This document shows positions 34,283 to 43,718 of a stretch of DNA of 64,000 bases, one piece after another. Positions within the stretch are counted from its first letter, which is position 1, and every line of letters starts with the position of its first letter. Both the position numbers and the translations under genes were made by a program. Source of the stretch: CALCKU01 sp964654665 (GTDB lineage Bacteria; Pseudomonadota; Alphaproteobacteria; Caulobacterales; Maricaulaceae); assembly GCA_964654665.1 (NCBI GenBank), contig CAZZKV010000013.1, forward strand, positions 4,320 through 68,319, in the 5' to 3' direction. The notes beneath the pieces were generated by a model, which had not been told where the DNA came from, did no database searches, and was given only the letters and a program-made list of their open reading frames with translations.

Positions 34283-36885
34283 GAGGCTACTATATTGATA
34301 ATTCGGCCGGGGACAACAATGACTTTCCTAATAGTCAGTCCATTAATTGCGCGTTTCACGGCTTCGTTTTGTAAGGCTACCTCTTGGGCGTCCGCTTTGG
34401 AAATATCAATCGCGGCCACTAATTCACCGCGGCGTTTGCCATTGACTTGAATCGGTAAGGTGACTGTATCCTCAATTAAGAGTGATGTGTCTGCCGCTGG
34501 CCAGGGTGTATTATAACACAGTCCGCTTGCATGGTCTGGCCCGCTAAGATGGGCCCAGCATTCTTCGGCCAGATGTGGCATAAAGGGCGCAATTGTTCGG
34601 ATAAGAATACCCAAACATTCGGCTTTGGCAGTGTCATTTGCTTTATATTTTTTAAGGGCATTAGTCAGTTCATAAATTTGAGCAACGGATGTGTTAAAGC
34701 GAAAGCTTTCAATGCCGGCTGTAATTTTCTCCAGCGCTTTATGGGCCAGACGGCGCAATGCAAGGGCGTCGCCTTGTGCGTTTTCGGCGATTGATAAGGG
34801 GTCCATCTTCGGGGTTCCGTCGACAAGGCTCCAGACTTTATTAGAAAACCGCCATGCGCCGATAACGCCAGCTTCGCTCCATTCAACATCCCGCTCTGGC
34901 GGGCTGTCCGAGAGTACAAACCAGCGCGCAACATCGGCCCCGTACCCTTTGATAATATCATTCGGGTCAACGACATTTTTCTTGGATTTCGACATTTTAA
35001 TGACATCGCCCTTTGTGACAGCCGCGCCCGTATCCAGATGGACAAGCTGCCCGTCTTTTTCATCAACATCAGCGGGTAAAACATAGTGCCCATCTGGGTC
35101 GGTATAAACGGCATGCGTGACCATGCCTTGGGTAAACAGACCCGCAAAAGGTTCGCCGCTAGGCAGGTCTAGCAATCCACAATCTCGAAGCCCGCGGGTA
35201 AAAAACCGTGCATAGAGCAAGTGTAGCACAGCATGTTCGACGCCGCCGACATATTGGTCAACGGGCAGCCATTCGCTGGCCGCTTTTTTATCAAAAGGCG
35301 AATCATCGGGTTGGCCATTGCCGCGGCCGCCAGCAAAGCGGGCAAAATACCAGCTTGAGTCAGCAAATGTGTCCAGAGTATCGGTTTCGCGCTCGGCTTT
35401 TTCCCCGCATTTTGGGCAGATAACAGGGTTATCTGTGGTGCCTGTGCGAAAGCTTGGATGACGATCAAGCGGATTGCCGGGCTTATCAAAATTAATATCA
35501 TAAGGTAGGGCAATTGGCAGATCAGCTTCGGCAACGGGTTGAGGGCCGCAAGTCTTGCATTTGATTACGGGTATTGGACAACCCCAATAGCGTTGACGCG
35601 ACACACCCCAATCGCGCAAACGGTAATTCACCGTGCCTGACCCGAGAGCCATATTTTCGATTTTGGCGATGGCAGCAGAAATGCCTGCATCTTTTGTCAA
35701 ACCATTTAGAAACTCGGAATTAAATAAGGTGCCCTCGCCGATATAGGCCTCAGTGCCAATATCGTAGCGGGCTGCATCTTCGCCGTCTGGCAAGACAACT
35801 GGGGTGACATCAAGACCGTATTTACGAGCGAAATCCAAATCGCGTTGATCATGGGCGGGGCAGCCAAAAATGGCCCCGGTTCCATATCCCATAAGAACAA
35901 AATTTGCGATCCAGACTGGGAGGGTTTTGGTTTCGTCAAAGGGATGTTTAACGCGTAATCCTGTGTTGAAGCCAAGTTTCGGGGCTAAGGCGATGGCTTC
36001 TTCACCAGTGCCGATTTTAGCGCATTCTGCGCGAAAACCTTCGATAGCAGAAGTGTTTTTCGCCAATGCCTTTGTCAATGGATGGTCAGGCGAGAGCGCA
36101 ATAAAGCTTGCACCAAACAATGTGTCAGGTCGTGTTGTAAAAATTTCAATATTAGGACAACCGTCAATGCCGATGAACTGCATCTGTAGCCCTTCGCTTC
36201 GGCCAATCCAGTTGGCTTGCATGGTGCGGACTTTTTCGGGCCAGCGCTCTAAGGTCTCTAATCCTTGAAGTAAGTCTTCGGCATAATGGGTGATTTTGAA
36301 AAACCATTGATCCATATCGCGCTGCTCGATAATAGCGCCAGAGCGCCATCCTTTGCCGTCAATGACCTGTTCATTGGCGAGTACGGTATTGTCCACCGGG
36401 TCCCAATTGACCTTGGCTGTCTTGCGATAGACAAGGCCCTTTTCCCAAAATTTAAGAAAAATCGCCTGTTGTTGTTTATAATAGGCCGTATCGCATGTTG
36501 CAAATTCGCGGGACCAATCCAGAGCAAACCCCAACCGTTTTAGCGGCGCTTTCATGGCGTCAATATTGCCGTAAGTCCAATCTTTGGGATGACCGCCATT
36601 TTCTATAGCCGCGTTTTCTGCAGGCATGCCAAAAGCATCCCATCCCATTGGGTGCAACACATCAAAACCTTGCGCTTTCTTATAGCGGGCGACGACATCG
36701 CCCATCGCATAATTGCGCACATGGCCCATGTGAATGCGTCCCGAAGGGTAGGGAAACATCTCAAGCGCGTAAAATTTAGGCTTTCCGCCCGTATCATGGG
36801 CTCGAAAGACATCGGTTTCGCCCCATATCTTTTGCCAGCGTGGTTCGACTTCAGCTGCATTATATCGATGTGTGTCTGCGCTCAT
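34279..36885 (-). CDS. leuS: Leucyl-tRNA synthetase
   Basis: This 868-residue class I synthetase charges tRNA-Leu. It has the HIGH-type motif PSGRIHMGHVRNY, the CP1 editing domain with TTRPDTLFGASFIALSP, a zinc-type CPKCGEKAE site, and KMSKSKKNVVDP. The ATG at 36885 (MSADTHRYNAAEVEPRW) fits the family start; an in-frame TTG at 36897 is less likely. It is translationally coupled to lptE. The DUF3576 gene usually just upstream of leuS is 2.5 kb away, beyond an SDR/monooxygenase pair. Confidence 0.97.
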   Translation of the reverse strand: MSADTHRYNAAEVEPRWQKIWGETDVFRAHDTGGKPKFYALEMFPYPSGRIHMGHVRNYAMGDVVARYKKAQGFDVLHPMGWDAFGMPAENAAIENGGHPKDWTYGNIDAMKAPLKRLGFALDWSREFATCDTAYYKQQQAIFLKFWEKGLVYRKTAKVNWDPVDNTVLANEQVIDGKGWRSGAIIEQRDMDQWFFKITHYAEDLLQGLETLERWPEKVRTMQANWIGRSEGLQMQFIGIDGCPNIEIFTTRPDTLFGASFIALSPDHPLTKALAKNTSAIEGFRAECAKIGTGEEAIALAPKLGFNTGLRVKHPFDETKTLPVWIANFVLMGYGTGAIFGCPAHDQRDLDFARKYGLDVTPVVLPDGEDAARYDIGTEAYIGEGTLFNSEFLNGLTKDAGISAAIAKIENMALGSGTVNYRLRDWGVSRQRYWGCPIPVIKCKTCGPQPVAEADLPIALPYDINFDKPGNPLDRHPSFRTGTTDNPVICPKCGEKAERETDTLDTFADSSWYFARFAGGRGNGQPDDSPFDKKAASEWLPVDQYVGGVEHAVLHLLYARFFTRGLRDCGLLDLPSGEPFAGLFTQGMVTHAVYTDPDGHYVLPADVDEKDGQLVHLDTGAAVTKGDVIKMSKSKKNVVDPNDIIKGYGADVARWFVLSDSPPERDVEWSEAGVIGAWRFSNKVWSLVDGTPKMDPLSIAENAQGDALALRRLAHKALEKITAGIESFRFNTSVAQIYELTNALKKYKANDTAKAECLGILIRTIAPFMPHLAEECWAHLSGPDHASGLCYNTPWPAADTSLLIEDTVTLPIQVNGKRRGELVAAIDISKADAQEVALQNEAVKRAINGLTIRKVIVVPGRIINIVAS

Positions 36886-36959
36886 AATTCCGGTCAAAAC
36901 AAATGGATTAAAAGCGCTGTCTATAACAGATTAGCGACATCTGGCTAGGCTCAACTGCT

Positions 36960-37799
36960 TTATAAAATATCATAGGCGCTAGGTTTGAGCCGGCGCATGA
37001 TTTTTGCATAATTTTGCGGGAAGAGACGGTTGATCCATTGTATCGCCTTGGCATCACCGCCAACAATAATACGCCGTTTGCCTTTGGCTGTGCCGCTCAA
37101 GATGATATGCGCGGCTTTTTCAGGCGTTGTGATGGCCATTTTGTCAAAATCGGCATTCATTTCTGCACGGGATTTATCGAGGTTTGTTTTCGCATCAACC
37201 GCAGCATTGCTGGCGATATTTGTGGCGACGCCGCCGGGGTGAACGCAGCTAACCGATACACCATGTCCGGCCATTTCTTGGGCCAGTGTTTCTGAAAACC
37301 CGCGCACAGCAAATTTAGACGCACAATAATCGGCTTGGCCCGGAAATCCGATAATGCCGAATATACTTGAAATATTTATCAGTCCACCCCGGGTCGTTTT
37401 GAGTTGGCCTAGAAAGGCTTTGCTCATGCGGACAACGCCGTAAAAGTTCACATCCATAACTTTTTCAAGTGAGCTGAGGGGGGATTGATCAAAACTGCCA
37501 ACCCGGGCAATACCGGCAATATTAAAGACGTAATCAGCAGGCCCCAAAGCGGCCTTCACGCGCGGGGCATAAGCGGTAATCTGTTCGGCATTGGCCACAT
37601 CCACTATATCCGTGATCAAGCGGTTAGTTTTGTCAAGGCCCGCCAGTTTTACGGTTTCGCTTAGCCCGGTTTCATCAACATCTGATAGCGCCAGTATCGC
37701 CCCCGCTTTGGCAAGCCGTATGGCCAAGGCCCGGCCAATGCCCGAAGCTGCGCCTGTAATGACACAAATACGATCTTTATAGGCAGGGTCAAAGGACAT
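36960..37799 (-). CDS. Short-chain dehydrogenase/reductase
   Basis: This 279-residue classical-type SDR has the cofactor motif ITGAASGIGRALAIRL, NIAGIARVGSF (the NAG-type motif), catalytic Ser in NISSIFGIIG and YCASK for the Tyr and Lys. The Asp in LALSDVDE after the second strand favours NAD. The substrate is unknown. It lies 29 bp downstream of a Baeyer-Villiger-type monooxygenase gene on the same strand. Such pairs often convert an alcohol to a ketone and then to an ester, which is a reasonable inference here. Confidence 0.9.
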   Translation of the reverse strand: MSFDPAYKDRICVITGAASGIGRALAIRLAKAGAILALSDVDETGLSETVKLAGLDKTNRLITDIVDVANAEQITAYAPRVKAALGPADYVFNIAGIARVGSFDQSPLSSLEKVMDVNFYGVVRMSKAFLGQLKTTRGGLINISSIFGIIGFPGQADYCASKFAVRGFSETLAQEMAGHGVSVSCVHPGGVATNIASNAAVDAKTNLDKSRAEMNADFDKMAITTPEKAAHIILSGTAKGKRRIIVGGDAKAIQWINRLFPQNYAKIMRRLKPSAYDIL

Positions 37800-37828
37800 G
37801 TCTTATCTCTTTTATAGGTGCAGCAGGG

Positions 37829-39325
37829 CTATTTGGCTGTCTGTGTTGTTTTTGCTGTTATAGTGACTGTTATAGGTGCGGTTATAGGGTTTGAGAATTC
37901 CAAATCCTCTAAATCCTTGGTGGGTAGGTGTTTTTTATCGCGTAGATAATCTTGATGGTTAAGCCACGGATCGCGGTCCCCTTGTTTTGGTAGTTGATGC
38001 ATGGCGCGGGCAAAATAACCGGAACCAAAATCAATCCAGTCTCGCCTCTGCATACCGTGCGGGGCGCGGGGCGTGACCTGCCGCATGCCGGTTTTATCCA
38101 TATGGTTGATAAGGCGGCACATAAATTCAGCGATTAAGTCAGCGCGTAATGTCCAACTATAATTCACATATCCGAAAACAGTCGCCAAATTGGGAATGTC
38201 GGAATACATCATGGCTTCATAAGAAAAACTATCGGCAGGGTCTTTTTTGTCCCCGTCTACGCTGAGTGTGGCACCGCCCAAAAATTGCAAATTAAGACCC
38301 GTTGCTGTGACAATAATATCGGCGTTAATATGCTGGCCGGATTGAAGCTGTACACCCTTTTGCGTGAACCGTTCGATATGGCCTGTTGCAATATCTGCTT
38401 CGCCCGACTTTAAACTCGCAAATAAATCGCCATTAGGAATAAGGCATAGACGTTGATCCCACGGCCCGTAATCAGGCGTTAAATGGGTATCGATATCATA
38501 ATCTTTGCCCAAAGCTTTGCGGGCGCGTCTCAGTAATTTTTTCTTTACAAAGTCAGGTCGTTTTTGTGCCGTATTATAGAGCAAATCTTGACGCCAGACA
38601 TTGCGCCAGCGCACAATATTATAGGCCCATTGATCGGGGAAAATAGCGCGTAATATCTTGGATAGCCAATCTTCATCCGGTTGGGCCACCATATAGGTTG
38701 GTGAGCGTTGAACCATTGTAACATGATGTGCCGTTTTTGCCATTGCAGGTACGAGCGTTACCGCTGTCGCTCCGGATCCGATGATGATGACACGTTTACC
38801 CGAATAATCATAATTATCGGGCCAATGTTGCGGGTGAATTATGTCGCCTTCGAAATCATTTTCACCGAGAAATTCTGGCTGATATCCCGTTTCATAGTCA
38901 TAATAGCCTGAACACATAAAGAGCATATTGCAGCGCAATGTTTTGTGGCTATCATCTGTCTCTATCTGAACGATCCAACAGGCATCTTCTGTGGACCAAT
39001 CAGCCCCAATCACTGTGTGACCAAATTGGATATGGGGTAGAAAATTATTTTCATCGACTGTTTCGTCAAGATAATCACGTATGGCTTTACCATCAGCGAT
39101 GGATTTTTTGGCTGTCCATGGTTTAAATTTATAGCCCAATGTATGCATGTCAGAATCAGAGCGTATACCGGGATATTGAAACAGATCCCATGTGCCGCCG
39201 ATCCGGCTGCGTTTTTCTAAAATGGTGAAACGTTTACCGGGACATTTATCGCGCAAATGCCATGCCGCGCCAATACCGGATATTCCGGCCCCGACGATAA
39301 TCATATCAAAATCTATTTTATCCAT
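37829..39325 (-). CDS. Baeyer-Villiger-type flavin monooxygenase
   Basis: This 498-residue FAD/NADPH monooxygenase has an FAD site IVGAGISGIGAAWHL, an NADPH site IIIGSGATAVTLVPA, and the diagnostic FxGxxxHxxxWP fingerprint as FEGDIIHPQHWP. It would insert one oxygen atom next to a ketone carbonyl, or oxidise N or S in some relatives. It pairs with the downstream SDR gene. The two genes interrupt the common DUF3576-leuS neighbourhood, so they may be an acquired cassette. Confidence 0.92.
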   Translation of the reverse strand: MDKIDFDMIIVGAGISGIGAAWHLRDKCPGKRFTILEKRSRIGGTWDLFQYPGIRSDSDMHTLGYKFKPWTAKKSIADGKAIRDYLDETVDENNFLPHIQFGHTVIGADWSTEDACWIVQIETDDSHKTLRCNMLFMCSGYYDYETGYQPEFLGENDFEGDIIHPQHWPDNYDYSGKRVIIIGSGATAVTLVPAMAKTAHHVTMVQRSPTYMVAQPDEDWLSKILRAIFPDQWAYNIVRWRNVWRQDLLYNTAQKRPDFVKKKLLRRARKALGKDYDIDTHLTPDYGPWDQRLCLIPNGDLFASLKSGEADIATGHIERFTQKGVQLQSGQHINADIIVTATGLNLQFLGGATLSVDGDKKDPADSFSYEAMMYSDIPNLATVFGYVNYSWTLRADLIAEFMCRLINHMDKTGMRQVTPRAPHGMQRRDWIDFGSGYFARAMHQLPKQGDRDPWLNHQDYLRDKKHLPTKDLEDLEFSNPITAPITVTITAKTTQTAK

Positions 39326-39385
39326 ACCCGTTTTTACCCCTTTTTTTACAGGCCAGGAATGTCAAGTGGTCAAGGTTAGTGATTA

Positions 39386-39850
39386 TTATCGGCTATCGAC
39401 GGTTGCGATATAAAGTTCGCGCGCACGGGTTAAGATCGCATTTTCAATCTGGCGGCCAGTATCCGCATCGACAGCGGCATCTGACCATCCTGTGCCATTG
39501 CGGACTTGTTTAAAGACAGAGGCCTTTAAAGCATCGGCGCGTAAATTGGCGTCAAGAATGTAAACATCAATTTTAAACCGTTCATCCGGCGCTTCGGGGC
39601 TGGCAAACCAGTCCTTTGTAATAACGCCGCCAAACGGGTCTACAGAGGCCGTTGGCATGAATTCTAGGGTTTCTAATGAGGCGCGCCATAAAAAACTATT
39701 GACGCCCATATTTGGTGCGGCTTCTACGCGGGCTGATTTAGAGGGTTTATTGGTATTGCGTTTACCAATGGATTTACAACCGCCCATTAAGGTCACGGAG
39801 ATAAGTCCGGCGGCCAGCAAGGCTGAAATACGGGTGCGGGTCGATGTCAT
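39386..39850 (-). CDS. DUF3576 lipoprotein
   Basis: This 154-residue alphaproteobacterial lipoprotein has a lipobox (VTLMGGC), then GVNSFLWRASLETLEFMPTA, VDPFGGVITKDWF and the C-terminal GRQIENAILTRARELYI, which match DUF3576. The family is typically encoded directly upstream of leuS-lptE and is thought to act in the envelope, but no function is proven to my knowledge. Here an SDR/monooxygenase pair lies between it and leuS. Confidence 0.88.
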   Translation of the reverse strand: MTSTRTRISALLAAGLISVTLMGGCKSIGKRNTNKPSKSARVEAAPNMGVNSFLWRASLETLEFMPTASVDPFGGVITKDWFASPEAPDERFKIDVYILDANLRADALKASVFKQVRNGTGWSDAAVDADTGRQIENAILTRARELYIATVDSR

Positions 39851-39978
39851 ATTACGCTCCGAAGCGGGTTTTATGTGAATCTAGGCGCGGGTTATAACAT
39901 GTCTACCGCAGCCCGCTAGTCTTTCATTCAGGAAATTATCAAAGTAAAATCTGCGGAAAACCCCATAAAACCGTGTGT

Positions 39979-40005
39979 TTAAGGATTTTGTTAACCTTTT
40001 TTTAG
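39979..40005 (+). promoter_or_regulatory. Overlapping TTAA repeats resembling CtrA boxes upstream of the porin gene
   Basis: The sequence contains TTAA (39979), TTAA (39991) and TTAG (40002), spaced as TTAA-N8-TTAA and TTAA-N7-TTAG. The CtrA consensus in Alphaproteobacteria is TTAA-N7-TTAA. The site is about 60 bp upstream of the porin start, a position where CtrA often acts. AT-rich promoters can give such matches by chance. Confidence 0.3.
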
Positions 40006-40063
40006 GAAGCACCCCGCCATCACAGTCTCCAGAACAGCGTAGTTATTTCTGTGCGGAGCGAAT

Positions 40064-41863
40064 ATGCGGACTATAGTCAGACCCCAATTAGGTTTTTGGA
40101 TGACGGTGAGTGCGGTTGTTTTTAGTGCAGCAGCGATCGCTCAGGCTCAGTCGCATTCACCTTTTGCTAATAAGAAAAAGACCCAAGCGTGGGAAACGGC
40201 GGCACCAGCCGTGCGCCCGGCACCCGCCCCGACCGGCAGCTATCAACAGCCTACATCACATCCGCCGTCTTATCAATTACCTTCAGCTCAACAAACGGCT
40301 CCAGCTCGGTCTCATTATCCAGTAAGCGGGCAAGGCAACTATGTTGCGCCAAAATCATACCAACCGGCTGCCGCTGCTGCACAATCTCCAGCAACACAAT
40401 CCTCTGCCGGGCAATCATATGGTTCGGGCTATAATGCCCCTGTTTCCGGGCCGTCTACCGCGCAGCAATACAGCGGACATGAAACGGGCGCTTATTATCC
40501 GGGACGCTCCGATAAAGGGCAGGCTATACTGGGCCAACATTATAATAGAGAGCACTATCAGGGCAGGGGGTATACTGCTCAGACTCAAAATTACCCTCAT
40601 CAAAATTACGGCCAAAACCATGGGCAAAACTATGAGTATAACCCGCAACAGACCCAAAGACGGTCCAATAGCTGGGGGGATAAATTAGGGCTTCGTAATC
40701 TGGCAACATCTGTGACCGGGTTTTTAAAATTTGGTGCTGCGGCTACAGACCGCGACAGCCGTGACGGGGATGGGTGGTCTGAAGATTTTATTGCTGATGG
40801 TAAAATTAATGCCGAGGTGAGTGCCATCACGTCTGGCGGGCTTGAATATGGTATAGGAGCAGAATTACGCGGCCAATATGATAGGTATCGCCGTGGATTT
40901 GGCGGACGTGTTGGCGATTGTCCGGCCAGTGTTACCGGATGTGCGTCGACTCTCATTGCAGGCGTGCCAACAGCGGTACGCGGGCATACCAGTCAATTTT
41001 ATACGGATGGTCCGTCTAACGCCAAAGAAGAAGAATTTGCGCTTGAAGGCGCTTATCTATTTTTACGTTCGGCTTATGGGGATATTTCTGTTGGTCGGGA
41101 TGACGGCGCGGCCTATCTCTTTTCATTGGGCGCACCGAGCCTTCTGGCGATTAATGCGTCAAACTCTGGTGTTGATTATACGGGGCTTGATAGTGTTAAA
41201 ACGGTCAATGATGCCTCAGGGTTTGCCGAGAAAATCACCTATACAAGCCCGCGCCTTTTGGGCGACACTGTTGGGGTTGGTGTTCAATTTGGCGTATCCT
41301 ATGCGTTGGATGCTCGGGCTTGCGGCGTTGATTATTGCGTGCGGGACAATGGCCGCGATGGGTCAGGGGCGCTCGCACCTGATCTTGAAGATGTGATAGA
41401 GGCTGGTCTATCTCTGGATCGTAATTTCGATAATGGCTTGCGCATCGAAGCCACGGCCACCTATGCAACTGCATCCGAAGAGAGCGGCATTGCAGCTTTT
41501 GATGATCTAAAATCTTTCGGACTGGGGTTAGAATTGGGATATGGCGATTGGACATTGGGCGGCTCCTATCTTGATAGTAATAATGCGCTGCAAGACGGCG
41601 ATTATACAGCCTATGACGTTGGCCTAACGTGGAAACCGGGTGATTGGGGCGTCACGCTGGGATATGGCCATGCCGAAGATAAGAATATTAATCTGGAATC
41701 CGATCAAGCTGTTTTAGGGTTCACCTATGATTGGGGTAAATACCGTCTTGGAACAGGTGTTCAATATATCGAGCGAGATGTGCCTATTGCTGCCGGCGGT
41801 TTAGTTCTTTCCGAGACAGAAAAGGCAACATCGATCTTTATTGAAGGCGGTATAACTTTCTAG
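40064..41863 (+). CDS. Outer-membrane porin with long Q/Y/P/S-rich N-terminal region
   Basis: The protein has 599 residues. A signal peptide (residues 1-28) is followed by about 170 low-complexity residues rich in Gln, Tyr, Pro, Ser, Ala and Gly. This stretch includes repeats such as QNYPHQNYGQNHGQNYEY. From about residue 210 the sequence becomes a general-porin-like beta barrel: KFGAAATDRDSRDGDGW, AELRGQYDRYRRG, LEGAYLFLRSAYGDISVGRD, and a C-terminal phenylalanine (IFIEGGITF) as used by the BAM complex. Two Cys pairs (GDCPASVTGCAS; ACGVDYC) suggest loop disulfides. The barrel probably admits small solutes. The role of the head, periplasmic or surface, is unknown. GGAG precedes the ATG. Confidence 0.8.
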   Translation: MRTIVRPQLGFWMTVSAVVFSAAAIAQAQSHSPFANKKKTQAWETAAPAVRPAPAPTGSYQQPTSHPPSYQLPSAQQTAPARSHYPVSGQGNYVAPKSYQPAAAAAQSPATQSSAGQSYGSGYNAPVSGPSTAQQYSGHETGAYYPGRSDKGQAILGQHYNREHYQGRGYTAQTQNYPHQNYGQNHGQNYEYNPQQTQRRSNSWGDKLGLRNLATSVTGFLKFGAAATDRDSRDGDGWSEDFIADGKINAEVSAITSGGLEYGIGAELRGQYDRYRRGFGGRVGDCPASVTGCASTLIAGVPTAVRGHTSQFYTDGPSNAKEEEFALEGAYLFLRSAYGDISVGRDDGAAYLFSLGAPSLLAINASNSGVDYTGLDSVKTVNDASGFAEKITYTSPRLLGDTVGVGVQFGVSYALDARACGVDYCVRDNGRDGSGALAPDLEDVIEAGLSLDRNFDNGLRIEATATYATASEESGIAAFDDLKSFGLGLELGYGDWTLGGSYLDSNNALQDGDYTAYDVGLTWKPGDWGVTLGYGHAEDKNINLESDQAVLGFTYDWGKYRLGTGVQYIERDVPIAAGGLVLSETEKATSIFIEGGITF

Positions 41864-41985
41864 AATTTAAGGTGTTTTGCCGAGAGGTGCAGACAATTCA
41901 TATATGTTCAGGCGCCGTTCAGCCTCGTTTTCTTAAGAAACTGTTATCTAATAAGATATGTTGAATTATTTCTAAGGATAACCTG

Positions 41986-42456
41986 ATGCTTGTACCGCTT
42001 TCTCGTTTTGCCGTTTCTGCGGCCACTGTTTTTGCCCTATCGGCTTGCGCAACGGCCCCAAGCCCGCTCATGGCAGGTATTCCGTCAACCTCTTTCGCCA
42101 AATCAGGTGATAATTTACGTCTGGCAACAGACCCTGTGTGCCAGCGCCTCTATGAAAATGCAGCCAATTACGTACCGCAAGCCAAGCGTCCGGGAGTTGG
42201 CCAAAATATTCTGACAAGTGTGGGCTTATCGGTTCTAACCAGTGTTGTAGCCAGCGCCGTTGCGCCGGGCGCAGGGACATTGGGCGGCGTTGCTGCGCGC
42301 TCGGCTACGGCTTCTGCGACAGCAATTGCCGGAAGTACGGTGGTTAATGAAATAAACAAACCGGTCCCTTTGACCAAGGAATTAACGCAAGCGGCCAGTC
42401 GTGTGGGATGCCCTTTAACCCCTGCAGCACCGAATACGGGCACAACGGCGCTTTAA
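41986..42456 (+). CDS. Small lipoprotein with glycine-zipper-like segment
   Basis: This 156-residue protein has a lipoprotein signal (VFALSACATAP) and a central Gly/Ala/Val-rich stretch (LTSVVASAVAPGAGTLGGVA) that resembles glycine-zipper envelope proteins. Two later cysteines (DPVCQRL; RVGCPLT) may pair. No family is recognised. AAGGA lies 9 bases upstream of the ATG. It follows the porin gene by 122 bp on the same strand, but a separate promoter is likely. Confidence 0.75.
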   Translation: MLVPLSRFAVSAATVFALSACATAPSPLMAGIPSTSFAKSGDNLRLATDPVCQRLYENAANYVPQAKRPGVGQNILTSVGLSVLTSVVASAVAPGAGTLGGVAARSATASATAIAGSTVVNEINKPVPLTKELTQAASRVGCPLTPAAPNTGTTAL

Positions 42457-42553
42457 TACATATAATTTTCTAACATATATATTACGGATAATGGGTTCAG
42501 TCCACCATCTGCTTATAGGGCCCATGAGCTGTTAATATCTTTGATACGCTAAC

Positions 42554-42895
42554 TCAGAGGTAGAGGCCTTGCTCATGGATCGTCCATCCGGCTGTTATAG
42601 TTTTGCCCTTGATAACCGGGCGTTTTATTAATGTTGGATGTTGCTCCATAAGCGAGAGGGCTTTGGCGCTATCCATATCCGCCTTATCTGTCTCATTTAA
42701 TCCGCGCCATGTCGTGGATCGTGTGTTGAGTAATTTTTGCCAGCCAATAACGGTTTCTATCGCGGCTAAATCAGCGGGGGTTACGCCGTCTGCCCGGACA
42801 TCAATCAAGGTCAGATCATGTCCGGCTTGTGTTAGCGCCTTAATGGCTTTGCGGCAAGTGTCACAGCTTTTAAGATGATAGAGTGTCAGGTCCAT
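42554..42895 (-). CDS. ArsC/Spx-like (YffB-type) reductase family protein
   Basis: This 113-residue thioredoxin-fold protein has the CxxC site LKSCDTCRKAIKAL, then IDVRADGVTPADL, LLNTRSTTWRGL and LIKRPVIKGKTITAGW. This matches the ArsC/YffB group, of which only some members reduce arsenate. The RPV cis-proline segment is intact. Its start lies one base after the stop of the alpha/beta hydrolase gene, making it the last gene of a tight four-gene operon. No arsenic genes are nearby, so a glutathione-linked role is as likely. Confidence 0.85.
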   Translation of the reverse strand: MDLTLYHLKSCDTCRKAIKALTQAGHDLTLIDVRADGVTPADLAAIETVIGWQKLLNTRSTTWRGLNETDKADMDSAKALSLMEQHPTLIKRPVIKGKTITAGWTIHEQGLYL

Positions 42896-42896
42896 A

Positions 42897-43718
42897 TTAT
42901 ATCTGTTCTATAATAAAGGTTGTCATTGCGGCGTAAACATGCGCGCGGCTGGTATCATTATGTATTTCGTGTTCAGTATTATCGATAGGGATAAATCGGC
43001 AATTTTGAGCGTTTGCGGCAAAAGCGGCGCTTGCTGAAAAATCGGTTAGTTGATCATCGCGGGCATGCATGAGTAATAAAGGTGTATCCCACTGACGCGC
43101 TTGGGATAAAACCCAAGCCCCGCCCGCAATCATTCCATCGGCCAGCCGTAATCCAAGCCGCCCATGATTTAGCGGATCATTCATATAGAGCGCTTGTTCG
43201 TCTGGAAGGCGGGATATTTTTTCCCCTTGTATCGGTTGGCTGATCGCGAGTTTCGGAAATAATTTAGAGAGGCCGCGGGCCAGAATTTGCACGCCCTGTG
43301 GGATCGGTTGAGGGAGGGCCAGCAAGGGCGCAGATGCAATAACCGCGCCTATGTTTCGGCGGTTCTGAAGGGTATAATTGAGTACAAGTCCGCCGCCCAT
43401 GGAATGCCCATAGAGGATAAGCGGTATATCCGGGTAACGCTGGCCCGCATCATCTATGACAGCATCTATATCGGCATGTAGATGATCGTAATGGCATACA
43501 ACACCGCGCGGGCCAGGACTTTGGCCATGCCCGCGTAAATCAATCGCGACAACAGCAATATTATGGGTACATAAATACTGGGCCATAGTATCATAGCGTC
43601 CGGCATGTTCACCAAACCCGTGAATCAGGACCATAACAGCTTTTGGTGTTTCGCAGGTCCAGTGATAGCCATGCAAAGATAGGCTGCCCGCCGCAGATGT
43701 CAGTGATAATATATCCAT
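42897..43718 (-). CDS. Alpha/beta hydrolase, monoacylglycerol lipase-like
   Basis: This 273-residue serine hydrolase has VMVLIHGFGEHAGRYD for the oxyanion region and the nucleophile in LILYGHSMGGGLVLNY. The acid lies in LLMHARDDQLTDF and the His in DNTEHEIHNDTS. The HG-F-GEHxGRY pattern is typical of lysophospholipase/monoacylglycerol lipases. No signal peptide is seen, so the cytoplasm is expected. Its start overlaps the last base of the upstream YbjQ gene. Confidence 0.9.
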   Translation of the reverse strand: MDILSLTSAAGSLSLHGYHWTCETPKAVMVLIHGFGEHAGRYDTMAQYLCTHNIAVVAIDLRGHGQSPGPRGVVCHYDHLHADIDAVIDDAGQRYPDIPLILYGHSMGGGLVLNYTLQNRRNIGAVIASAPLLALPQPIPQGVQILARGLSKLFPKLAISQPIQGEKISRLPDEQALYMNDPLNHGRLGLRLADGMIAGGAWVLSQARQWDTPLLLMHARDDQLTDFSASAAFAANAQNCRFIPIDNTEHEIHNDTSRAHVYAAMTTFIIEQI

